Below the pieces are notes generated by a model. The model had not been told where the DNA came from, searched no databases, and saw only the letters and a list, made by a program, of their open reading frames with translations. A stretch of 16,224 nt of DNA from the NCBI GenBank assembly GCA_947503395.1, contig CANNDP010000014.1:1-16224 (forward strand), written 5' to 3'. Below are positions 1 to 6,585 of the stretch, in pieces. Position 1 is the first letter of the stretch. Each line of letters begins with the position of its first letter. Origin of the DNA: Actinomycetota bacterium (GTDB lineage Bacteria; Actinomycetota; Actinomycetes; Nanopelagicales; Nanopelagicaceae). Position numbers and translations under genes: made by a program.

Positions 1-1
1 C

Positions 2-83
2 TGGTGCGGGAGGTGGGACTTGAACCCACACGCCGAAGCACAGGTTCCTAAGACCTGCGTGTCTGCCATTTCACCACTCCCGC
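2..83 (-). tRNA. tRNA-Leu, anticodon UAG
   Basis: Read on the minus strand, this folds as a complete class II tRNA. The 7-bp acceptor stem GCGGGAG pairs with CTCCCGC. The anticodon stem CAGGT/ACCTG encloses the loop CTTAGGA, giving anticodon TAG, which reads CUA leucine codons and possibly other CUN codons by wobble. The T arm is GTGGG-TTCAAGT-CCCAC. The variable arm is short (11 nt, with a GC..TTCG..GC mini-stem). The discriminator base is A and CCA is encoded in the gene at positions 2-4. It lies 75 nt downstream of the permease gene on the same strand and probably has its own promoter. Confidence 0.97.
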
Positions 84-99
84 AAGAGTTGGAGGCGTA

Positions 100-126
100 A
101 GGATACCCAGTAATTGCCAGAGTCAA
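100..126 (-). promoter_or_regulatory. candidate promoter of tRNA-Leu
   Basis: On the minus strand there is a -35-like TTGACT (126-121) and a -10-like TATCCT (105-100), separated by 15 nt, which is somewhat short. The predicted start falls about 10 nt before the mature tRNA 5' end, which is normal for a tRNA gene. The core GGTATCCTT resembles the GGTAGCCTT cores before argS and rpmE in this window. A weak inverted repeat (AAGTA/TACTT, 138-153) just after the permease stop is not a convincing terminator, so read-through from the importer operon into the tRNA is possible. Confidence 0.5.
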
Positions 127-158
127 AAACCGCCGGAAAGTACTTAAATACTTAGCCT

Positions 159-1370
159 TTAGGTCGTGCTCGCTCCTCGCCTAGATACAGCATCAATAGT
201 TGCTGAGATTAGAAGAACTGCGCCAGTAACCATGAACTTAATTCCAGCTGGATAGCCAAGCAGTGCCATGCCATTATCAATGACAGCTACAACAAGGCCG
301 CCGAGGATTGCATCACTAACTTTTCCTTTTCCACCAAAAAGACTTGTTCCGCCAATAACCGCAGCACCTACTGCGTAAAGAAGCGTTGAACTTCCTCCAG
401 TTGTTGGTGAGATGGAATTTGCACGTGACACAAAGATCATTCCTGCAACTGCTGCAAAACCGGTACAGATCATAAATGCTGTAATTCTTACCCTCTTGAC
501 ATTAATACCAGCTCTGCGAGCAGCTTCAGCATTTCCACCAACTGCATAGATATGAAGGCCAAATGAGGTGCGAGAAAGAACGAAGGTGGCACCAACTAAA
601 AGAACGAGAATTACCGGCACTACATAAGGAATTCCTCGAAGACTTACTAAATCTGGATTATTGCTGCGCTCTACAGTTAAGGCCCAGGTAGCCAGAGTTC
701 CAATAGCAATTAATACAAAAGTCTTTATTACCCAGAGTTTAAATAAATTATCAACTAGGCCAGCTTTTTTGCGCTTTCTAAATTTCAGTAAGCCAGAGAG
801 GAGATAAGCGCCAGCGGTAAGTAGGAAGAAAATCCAGCTATAGGAAACTGAGAGGTTCTTATTCTCAACTGCGAGAATTACCGGATCTTCAATCCGAATC
901 GTTCCGCCCTCTCCAACCAAGAGAAGTAATAGCCCTTGAAAAGCTAGAAATGTTGCAAGAGTCACCACGAATGAAGGAATCTTTAATTGGGCAACTAAAT
1001 ATCCAATAACTGCTCCTAGGAGAACTCCAGCAAGAACACTGATTGGAAATGCTAGATACCAGGGATAATCCATCTCGGTAATCATGATTACCAAGAGCCC
1101 GCCGCAAACTCCTGCGGCATAACCAGCCGAGAGATCAATTTCTCCGAGCAAGAGCACGAAAACTAGGCCCATCGCAATGACAATTACTGCCGCTGCCTGG
1201 GTAAGTAAATTAGCTAGATTTCCTGGCGTTAGAAATACCGAGCTCTGAGTGCCAAATACGATGCAGAGAACAAATAGTCCAAGCAGCGCCGGAAGTGCTC
1301 CCACTTGGCCAGCTTTTACTTTGCTCCACCAATCAGTAGCTGATTGCTTAATGCTTAAGTCTTGACTCAT
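159..1370 (-). CDS. xylH: XylH-type sugar ABC transporter permease
   Basis: This is the membrane permease of a monosaccharide importer of the xylose/ribose class (BPD_transp_2 family). At 403 aa it has the length usual for XylH, longer than RbsC. Many hydrophobic segments are visible (for example about 28-45, 58-76, 82-99, 107-128, 133-152, 177-196, 213-231, 249-266, 298-315, 330-345, 355-372 and 378-394). Family hallmarks are EIDLS (77-81), the cytoplasmic coupling loop with GGN then EAARRAGI (278-289), and GGTSLFGG (340-347). A basic stretch of Arg and Lys around 197-203 marks a cytoplasmic loop. The ATG overlaps the ATPase gene's TGA by 4 nt (ATGA), indicating translational coupling. Sugar specificity is inferred from the neighbouring XylF-like protein; other pentoses or hexoses remain possible. 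Confidence 0.9.
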   Translation of the reverse strand: MSQDLSIKQSATDWWSKVKAGQVGALPALLGLFVLCIVFGTQSSVFLTPGNLANLLTQAAAVIVIAMGLVFVLLLGEIDLSAGYAAGVCGGLLVIMITEMDYPWYLAFPISVLAGVLLGAVIGYLVAQLKIPSFVVTLATFLAFQGLLLLLVGEGGTIRIEDPVILAVENKNLSVSYSWIFFLLTAGAYLLSGLLKFRKRKKAGLVDNLFKLWVIKTFVLIAIGTLATWALTVERSNNPDLVSLRGIPYVVPVILVLLVGATFVLSRTSFGLHIYAVGGNAEAARRAGINVKRVRITAFMICTGFAAVAGMIFVSRANSISPTTGGSSTLLYAVGAAVIGGTSLFGGKGKVSDAILGGLVVAVIDNGMALLGYPAGIKFMVTGAVLLISATIDAVSRRGASTT

Positions 1371-2104
1371 TTTTGCGCTCCAGTGGTTATGAGACGCACT
1401 ACATCATTTTGAGTTACTGAGTTTTTCTCCACTTGCGCAGCCATACTCCCGAGATACATCGCAGCGATGTTATCTGCTACTTGGAAAACATCATTGAGAT
1501 TATGGCTAATTACAATAACGGCCAGCCCATTATCAGCTAGTTGTCTTACTAGTTTGAGAACTTGTTCAGTTTGAGCAACTCCGAGTGCGGCAGTTGGTTC
1601 ATCAAGAATTACTACCTTGCTGTTCCATAGCACCGCTCTTGCAATAGCAACAGTTTGTCTCTGACCGCCACTTAGTGAGGCAACCTTTTGTCTTATTGAT
1701 TTAACAGTTCTAACACTTAAGCCATCTAGAGTTTTCTTTGCCAAAGACTCCATGCTGGATTCATTTAGCGTAATCCCACTTATCTCTTCTCTTCCTAAAA
1801 ACATATTGTGGACAATATCTAAATTGTCACAGAGAGCTAGATCCTGATAAACAATTTCAATTCCAAGTGTTGTGGCATCCCTTGGTCCTGAAATGGTGAC
1901 TGGATTTCCTTCAAAAATAAATTCTCCAGTCTCTGGGGTATAGATGCCGGCGATGCACTTAATTAGCGTGCTCTTTCCTGCGCCGTTATCTCCAACTAAG
2001 GCGGTTACCTTTCCCGCATAGGCAGAGAAATCAACATCCTTTAATACATGGACGGGGCCAAAAGATTTGTTTACTCGCTTAAGGGAGAGAATCGGTGATG
2101 CCAC
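1367..2104 (-). CDS. half-size sugar ABC transporter ATP-binding protein (XylG/FrcA-like)
   Basis: This ATPase drives the sugar importer. It carries one complete nucleotide-binding domain in 245 aa: Walker A GDNGAGKS (38-45), Q-loop YQD (86-88), signature LSGGQ (144-148), Walker B ending in ILDEP (166-170) and the switch histidine H201. Classical XylG, RbsA and MglA proteins fuse two such domains in about 500 aa. This is the single-domain form also known from FrcA-type systems, so it presumably works as a homodimer. The start is GTG at 2104, preceded by TAGGAATAAA on the coding strand as ribosome-binding site. It is separated from xylF by 103 nt holding a perfect inverted repeat, and is coupled by a 4-nt overlap to the permease gene. 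Confidence 0.92.
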   Translation of the reverse strand: MASPILSLKRVNKSFGPVHVLKDVDFSAYAGKVTALVGDNGAGKSTLIKCIAGIYTPETGEFIFEGNPVTISGPRDATTLGIEIVYQDLALCDNLDIVHNMFLGREEISGITLNESSMESLAKKTLDGLSVRTVKSIRQKVASLSGGQRQTVAIARAVLWNSKVVILDEPTAALGVAQTEQVLKLVRQLADNGLAVIVISHNLNDVFQVADNIAAMYLGSMAAQVEKNSVTQNDVVRLITTGAQK

Positions 2105-2132
2105 TTTATTCCTAGCCTTAGTGGGATTTAAT

Positions 2133-2168
2133 AGTTCAGCCCGAGTAATTTAATACTCGGGCTGAACT
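2133..2168 (-). promoter_or_regulatory. perfect 15-bp hairpin between xylF and the ATPase gene
   Basis: The arms at 2133-2147 and 2154-2168 are exact reverse complements around a 6-nt AT loop, and the stem holds the GC-rich core CAGCCCGAG. It lies 39 nt after the xylF stop and 28 nt before the ATPase start. In the importer's direction the downstream bases are ATTAAATCCC, so it lacks the U-tract of an efficient intrinsic terminator. It is best read as a 3' mRNA stabiliser or partial terminator that keeps binding-protein mRNA above ATPase and permease mRNA. On the plus strand it is followed by a T-rich run, so it could also stop antisense transcription. Confidence 0.75.
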
Positions 2169-2207
2169 CTTTTACTTCTTTTTAGCTAACTATTCCTCTA
2201 AGAATTC

Positions 2208-3278
2208 TTAGATTCCGTTAGCTGTGCAGAGGTCTTCGATGCCTTCGCATACTGCTTCACGTGTCTGGAAGCCATCAGCAATTACATCCTTGACGTTTGC
2301 CTTGGTGATTGAGACAGGAACTAGAAGAACTGATGGAACATCGGTTACACCGTTGTTTACAGATCCGGTAGCTGTTGTTGCCTCTTCGCCATTTAGAAGA
2401 GCAATAGCAAGTGCTGCAGCAGCTTCTGCTTCAGCCTTGATTGCCTTGTAAACGGTGTTTGAAAGATCGCCAGTAAGAATTGCACGGAGACCATCAACGG
2501 TTGCATCCTGTCCGGATACGCAAACCTTTCCATTGAGTCCGTTCTTCTTTAGAACAGCAACAGCTGCAAGGCCAAGGCCTTCGTTAGCTGAGACTACGGC
2601 GTCAAGCTTGCCGCCAGCCTTTGATAGTTGCTGCTCAAATATTGTTCCACCCTTGACGTTATCCCAGTCTGGAACAGCCTGGTCATCAACTAGTGTGTAA
2701 TCGCCTGCATCGATTGATGGGCGAAGTACTGAGTCATAACCAGCCTTGAACAAGGTTGCGTTGTTATCAGTTGGTGAACCATTTAGGTAGACAAGACGTG
2801 CCTTTGTCTTTCCTGCTCCATCAAGGCAAGCCTTGATTCCTTCACCTTGTAGACGACCAACAGCTTCGTTATCAAATGAAACGTAGTATGACGCTGAACC
2901 GTTAAGTGTTAGACGGTCATAATCAATTGTTGGTACACCTTGTTCTGCTGCCTTATCTTGGACAGCCTTTGCTGACTCTGAGTCAAGGTTTACAAGAATG
3001 AGAACCTTGGCACCAGCAGACAACATTCCATCAGCAATTGTCTGGAATGCAGCAGCATCACCATTTGCGTTCTGGATATCAACTTTTACTCCAGCAGCAT
3101 CAAATGCAGCTTGTAGGAATCCGCGGTCAGCGGTTTCCCAACGTGCTGAAGATGCAGCATCTGGAAGGATGACTCCAACGAAACCATCAGATGAACCTTC
3201 ATCTGATGAGGAGCAACCGGTGAGAATTAATGCGAACGATGCAACTAGTGCAGAGATCGCGAGACGGCGCTTTGACAT
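2208..3278 (-). CDS. xylF: XylF-like sugar-binding lipoprotein of ABC importer
   Basis: This extracytoplasmic binding protein captures the sugar for the adjacent permease and ATPase. The frame is open to 3446, but the start at 3278 is chosen because it begins with a textbook lipoprotein signal: SKRR basic region, hydrophobic core, and lipobox LTGC with the lipidated cysteine at residue 22. It also has a GAAAGG ribosome-binding site at 3291-3296. The mature part is a Peripla_BP_4 fold. It shows XylF-specific stretches: an IQNANGD segment (68-74), YDR (120-122), YYVSFDNE (131-138), NGSPTDNNA (166-174), SANEG (230-234), SGQDA (255-259) and TVYK (275-278). Length (356 aa) is normal. Most lysine codons I read are AAG, unlike the mixed use in neighbouring genes, suggesting high expression. 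The family call is strong; xylose as the only ligand is inferred. Confidence 0.92.
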   Translation of the reverse strand: MSKRRLAISALVASFALILTGCSSSDEGSSDGFVGVILPDAASSARWETADRGFLQAAFDAAGVKVDIQNANGDAAAFQTIADGMLSAGAKVLILVNLDSESAKAVQDKAAEQGVPTIDYDRLTLNGSASYYVSFDNEAVGRLQGEGIKACLDGAGKTKARLVYLNGSPTDNNATLFKAGYDSVLRPSIDAGDYTLVDDQAVPDWDNVKGGTIFEQQLSKAGGKLDAVVSANEGLGLAAVAVLKKNGLNGKVCVSGQDATVDGLRAILTGDLSNTVYKAIKAEAEAAAALAIALLNGEEATTATGSVNNGVTDVPSVLLVPVSITKANVKDVIADGFQTREAVCEGIEDLCTANGI

Positions 3279-3313
3279 ATTTATTAGATACCTTTCGAAA
3301 GTAGTTAATAAAT

Positions 3314-3331
3314 GGACCGCAAGGGCGGCCC
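3314..3331 (-). promoter_or_regulatory. hairpin in the xylF leader
   Basis: On the minus strand GGGCCGC and GCGGTCC pair over 7 bp (one G-U) around the loop CCTT, 17 nt upstream of the GAAAGG ribosome-binding site of xylF. It is not followed by a U-tract. It could stabilise the 5' end of the highly expressed binding-protein mRNA or be part of an operator. The function is unknown. Confidence 0.4.
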
Positions 3332-3402
3332 ACCTGGGGTGAAACCTACTTTTACTAACCCCTTGCGCGGTAGTCGGATATCTCAAATTCTGAGCGGGAG
3401 CA

Positions 3403-3440
3403 GATAACACTTTGATAACGAGGCCCATTATTGAGGTCAA
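3403..3440 (-). promoter_or_regulatory. candidate xylF promoter with GTTATC direct repeat
   Basis: On the minus strand TTGACC (3440-3435) and TATCAA (3417-3412) are separated by 17 nt, giving a predicted leader of about 125 nt for xylF. The -10 box lacks the conserved final T, so this is tentative. Two copies of GTTATC (3419-3414 and 3408-3403) repeat with an 11-bp period, one helical turn, over the -10 and start region, where a repressor or activator site would lie. A further imperfect palindrome, CTCAAATTCTGAG on the plus strand, lies at 3382-3394. No regulator gene is in the window. Confidence 0.3.
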
Positions 3441-3484
3441 AATCAAGGCCTTTTTCTCGTTGACGCAAGAAAGAAGGTGGGGTC

Positions 3485-3494
3485 GGTAGCCTTC
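3485..3494 (+). promoter_or_regulatory. argS -10 region (probably leaderless start)
   Basis: The 10-mer GGTAGCCTTC contains a TANNNT -10 box (TAGCCT, 3487-3492) ending 7 nt before the GTG start of argS, so the mRNA would start at or within a base of the start codon. The only TTGACG is at 3460-3465, giving an over-long 21-nt spacer, so the -35 contact is uncertain. The purine-rich GAAGGTGG is about 19 nt from the GTG, too far for a normal ribosome-binding site, which agrees with leaderless translation. The identical 10-mer occurs at the rpmE promoter. Confidence 0.5.
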
Positions 3495-3499
3495 TCTAG

Positions 3500-5209
3500 G
3501 TGTCGGCCTCTAATTCACCAAATTCGCCTGAGCTTGCCCCTCATGAACTCCTTGCCGCCGCGATTTTGGAATCTGTCAAAGCCGCTATTGCAAACGGTGA
3601 GCTGCCAGCAGAGTTGAGTTCAAATGCAGCTCTTGATGAAATTACTTTGGAGCGACCAAAGAATCGTGATCATGGTGATTATGCAACTTCAATTGCGCTT
3701 GCGCTAGCAAAGAGTGCTGGAAAACCACCAAGGCAGATCGCAGAGATTATTACTACATCACTAAAGTCAAATGAGATTATTGAAAGAATTGAAATTGCAG
3801 GACCAGGATTTATAAATATTACATTAGTAAAAGCTTCACAAGGCGCTGTAGTTAATACTATCTATGCTCAAGGCGATAAGTTTGGAGAGGTAAAGATTCT
3901 CTCTGGAGTAAAAATCAATCTAGAATTCATAAGTGCTAATCCCACCGGACCGCTGCATCTAGGTCATACCAGGTGGGCAGCAGTAGGTGACGCCCTTGCA
4001 AGAGTTTTAATCGCAGGTGGAGCGAAAGTAGCTCGTGAGTTTTATATAAATGATCGTGGTAATCAGATGGATCTATTTGGAGCATCACTTGCCGCATCTG
4101 CCCTTGGTCAAGATAAACCTGAAGATGGTTATCAAGGTGAATACATCGATGAGTTGGCTCAAGAAATTCTCATAAAGAACCCAGAATACAAAAAACTAAG
4201 CGGACCGGGAGCAATTGAGGCTTTCCGCGAAGCTGGATATGAATTGCAATTAGCGCAGCAGAAAAGAGTTTTAGATAACTTTGGAACCCATTTTGATATC
4301 TGGTTTTCAGAGCGCTCACTTCATAGCGGTGATGGCATTGATAAAGCATTAGCAACTCTTAAATCGCAAGGTCATACTTATGAAAATGAAGGGGCCATCT
4401 GGCTTAGAACAACTGATTTTGGTGATGATAAAGATCGAGTCCTGGTTAAATCTGGCGGAGAATTAACTTACTTCTCATCTGATACTGCTTATTATCTAGA
4501 TAAGAGAAGGCGCGGCTTTGATATCTGCATCTATATGCTCGGAGCAGATCATCATGGCTATGTTGGCCGGCTTAAAGCAACGGCTGCTTGCGCTGGAGAT
4601 GATCCGGAGTACAACATCCATGTATTGATTGGCCAATTGGTCAAGATTATTGAAGGTGGCCAAGAGATTAAGCTTTCAAAAAGAGCGGGGACAATTATCA
4701 CTCTGGAGGAGCTGGTGGAGAAAGTTGGCGTTGATGCAGCTCGCTACACCTTGATTCGCTATCCAGTTGATACTCCTATGGTTTTAGATATTGATCTGCT
4801 TAAAAAACGAACTAACGATAATCCTGTCTTTTATGTGCAATATGCCCATGCCAGAATTTGCGCTGTGCTAAGAAATGCTAAAGATTTATCAATACCTTAT
4901 GGAGTTAATTCCTACCAAGCAGATCTTCTAACTCATGATCGTGAGCGCGAGCTATTAGGTTCTCTTGCAGAATTTCCTAGAGTTGTTGCAAGCGCTGCAG
5001 AGCTTCGTCAGCCTCATCGCATCGCTAGGTATATTGAGGAGTTAGCAACTCTGTATCACGGCTTCTATAACGATTGTCGTGTCCTTCCGCTAGGTGATGA
5101 ATCACCAAGCGCTATACATTCATCGAGAGCATCGCTCTGTGATGCAACCCGTCAGGTAATAAGTAATGCTTTAAATCTATTGGGCGTAAGTGCTCCGGAG
5201 AAGATGTAG
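3500..5209 (+). CDS. argS: arginyl-tRNA synthetase
   Basis: This cytoplasmic class I synthetase charges tRNA-Arg with arginine. Visible domains in order are the N-terminal tRNA D-loop-recognition domain (about 15-110, with HGDYAT near 58-63), the Rossmann catalytic core opening with NPTGPLHLGH (HIGH motif HLGH, 153-156), the adenylate-site GADHHGY (348-354), and KLSKRAG (391-397) in place of KMSKS. The C-terminal DALR anticodon-binding domain runs from about 450, opening with YVQYAHAR (445-452). The length of 569 aa is typical. The GTG start at 3500 sits directly after a -10 box. It heads a tight operon with lysA, which begins 2 nt after the stop; argS-lysA adjacency is well known in corynebacteria and relatives. 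Confidence 0.96.
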   Translation: MSASNSPNSPELAPHELLAAAILESVKAAIANGELPAELSSNAALDEITLERPKNRDHGDYATSIALALAKSAGKPPRQIAEIITTSLKSNEIIERIEIAGPGFINITLVKASQGAVVNTIYAQGDKFGEVKILSGVKINLEFISANPTGPLHLGHTRWAAVGDALARVLIAGGAKVAREFYINDRGNQMDLFGASLAASALGQDKPEDGYQGEYIDELAQEILIKNPEYKKLSGPGAIEAFREAGYELQLAQQKRVLDNFGTHFDIWFSERSLHSGDGIDKALATLKSQGHTYENEGAIWLRTTDFGDDKDRVLVKSGGELTYFSSDTAYYLDKRRRGFDICIYMLGADHHGYVGRLKATAACAGDDPEYNIHVLIGQLVKIIEGGQEIKLSKRAGTIITLEELVEKVGVDAARYTLIRYPVDTPMVLDIDLLKKRTNDNPVFYVQYAHARICAVLRNAKDLSIPYGVNSYQADLLTHDRERELLGSLAEFPRVVASAAELRQPHRIARYIEELATLYHGFYNDCRVLPLGDESPSAIHSSRASLCDATRQVISNALNLLGVSAPEKM

Positions 5210-5211
5210 CT

Positions 5212-6585
5212 ATGAGCCAAGATCTAAATCCTGTCATTTGGCCACTTAGTGCAAGACGCGTAAATGGCGAAATCACAATTGGAGATATTTCAGTTAGTGA
5301 TTTAGCAGACGAGTTTGAAACGCCAGCTTTCATTCTTGATGAATCAGACTTTAAAGCTCGAGCAAGCCTCTGGGCTAAAGCTCTACAGGAGGCATTTGGC
5401 GCAAATGCTGGAACTGCTTATTACGCAGCAAAGTCATTTATCTCAACTCAAGTTGCGCGCTGGATTGAACAGGCTGGCCTTGGACTTGATGTCTGTACTG
5501 ATGGTGAATTAGCGGTAGCAATTGCAGCCAATTTTCCAGCTAAAAAAATTGAATTACATGGAAATAACAAGTCAGAGTCAGAAATTGCTGCCGCCATTGA
5601 TTATGGAGTTGGAGTAATAGTTATTGATTCACTACAGGAAATAGATCGCGTGGCCAGAATCGCGCATGAAAAGTCAGTCATACAAGGAGTATTACTTCGT
5701 CTAAATCCTGGAGTTGATGCTGACACCCATGAAGCTATTTCAACTGGACATGAAGATGTGAAATTTGGATTTTCAATTACATCTGGGGCGGCGTGGGATG
5801 CGATCTTGTCTGTGAAGAAACATGACTCTCTGGAGCTACGGGGACTACATGCTCATATTGGTTCGCAGATATTTACGCCAGATTCTTTTGAGTTAAGCGC
5901 TTCAAGGCTTATCTCAGTGCTTGCTAAATACCGAGATGAGTTTGGAGCCGAACTAGCAGAATTAGATCTGGGTGGCGGCTATGCAATTGCATATATCGAG
6001 GGTGATAAACCAAGTTCTGCTGATGAAATATTAAGTGTGATTGCAGGTAGAGTTAAGACAGAGTGTGAGAAAGCCCTGCTAAAGATTCCAAGAATTTCTA
6101 TTGAACCTGGTCGAGTAATTGTTGGCCCCTCTATGGTGACAATTTATAAAGTTGGAACAACTAAAGAGGTAACTCTGTCAGATGGCTCAACTCGTTGGTA
6201 TGTATCAGTTGATGGTGGAATGAGCGATAACATTCGACCGGCCTTATATGAAGCGCAGTATTCAATTACGCTTGCAAATCGCAGTAGTAGCGCCCCACTT
6301 AGAAAATCTCGAGTAGTTGGAAAGCATTGCGAAACCGGGGACATCATCATTAGAGATGTGCAGCTACCTAGCGATATTTCTCCGGGTGATCTACTAGTTG
6401 TTCCTGCTACCGGCGCATATGGGCGCAGTATGGCCAGCAATTACAACCATATGACAAGGCCGCCAGTGATTTGCGTCCTTAATGGCAAGGCGCGAAGCAT
6501 TATTCGCCGCGAAACCCATCGCGACCTTCTAGCCTTGGAGATTGAAGAAGAACCAAGGCAGATCGGTAAAGGTGGAGCAAAATGA
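5212..6585 (+). CDS. lysA: diaminopimelate decarboxylase
   Basis: This enzyme decarboxylates meso-diaminopimelate to L-lysine, the last step of lysine synthesis, using pyridoxal phosphate. It is a fold-type III enzyme: a TIM barrel with the PLP lysine in YYAAKSF (K74), HIGSQ (215-219), the glycine-rich phosphate site GGGYAIAY (254-261) and EPGR (298-301), followed by a C-terminal beta domain. The partner-subunit substrate residues are seen as DGGMSDN (334-340), the conserved cysteine in CETGD (373-377) and Y411 in ASNYNH. At 457 aa it matches actinobacterial LysA. It lies between argS and hom; the hom ATG overlaps its TGA by 4 nt. Confidence 0.96.
   Translation: MSQDLNPVIWPLSARRVNGEITIGDISVSDLADEFETPAFILDESDFKARASLWAKALQEAFGANAGTAYYAAKSFISTQVARWIEQAGLGLDVCTDGELAVAIAANFPAKKIELHGNNKSESEIAAAIDYGVGVIVIDSLQEIDRVARIAHEKSVIQGVLLRLNPGVDADTHEAISTGHEDVKFGFSITSGAAWDAILSVKKHDSLELRGLHAHIGSQIFTPDSFELSASRLISVLAKYRDEFGAELAELDLGGGYAIAYIEGDKPSSADEILSVIAGRVKTECEKALLKIPRISIEPGRVIVGPSMVTIYKVGTTKEVTLSDGSTRWYVSVDGGMSDNIRPALYEAQYSITLANRSSSAPLRKSRVVGKHCETGDIIIRDVQLPSDISPGDLLVVPATGAYGRSMASNYNHMTRPPVICVLNGKARSIIRRETHRDLLALEIEEEPRQIGKGGAK

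Noticed and set aside
2998..3342. Plus-strand open frame antisense to xylF
   Set aside because: Shadow of the xylF frame with low-complexity Ala/Ser/Pro composition and no recognisable family; the same holds for the plus-strand frames at 2224-2451 and 2455-2700.
3279..3446. N-terminal extension of the xylF reading frame (56 extra codons)
   Set aside because: The extension lacks secretion features, while the ATG at 3278 gives a perfect lipoprotein signal and has a ribosome-binding site. The extra stretch is promoter and leader DNA.
3421..3457. Terminator-like hairpin AGGCC...GGCCT followed by TTTTTCTC on the plus strand
   Set aside because: The stem is only about 5 bp, with a large interrupted loop, and no plus-strand gene lies upstream to be terminated. 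It overlaps the proposed xylF -35.
4681..4710. ArgRS KLSK in place of KMSKS as a damaged active site
   Set aside because: Variation of this motif is common among arginyl-tRNA synthetases, and the following RAGT context is normal.
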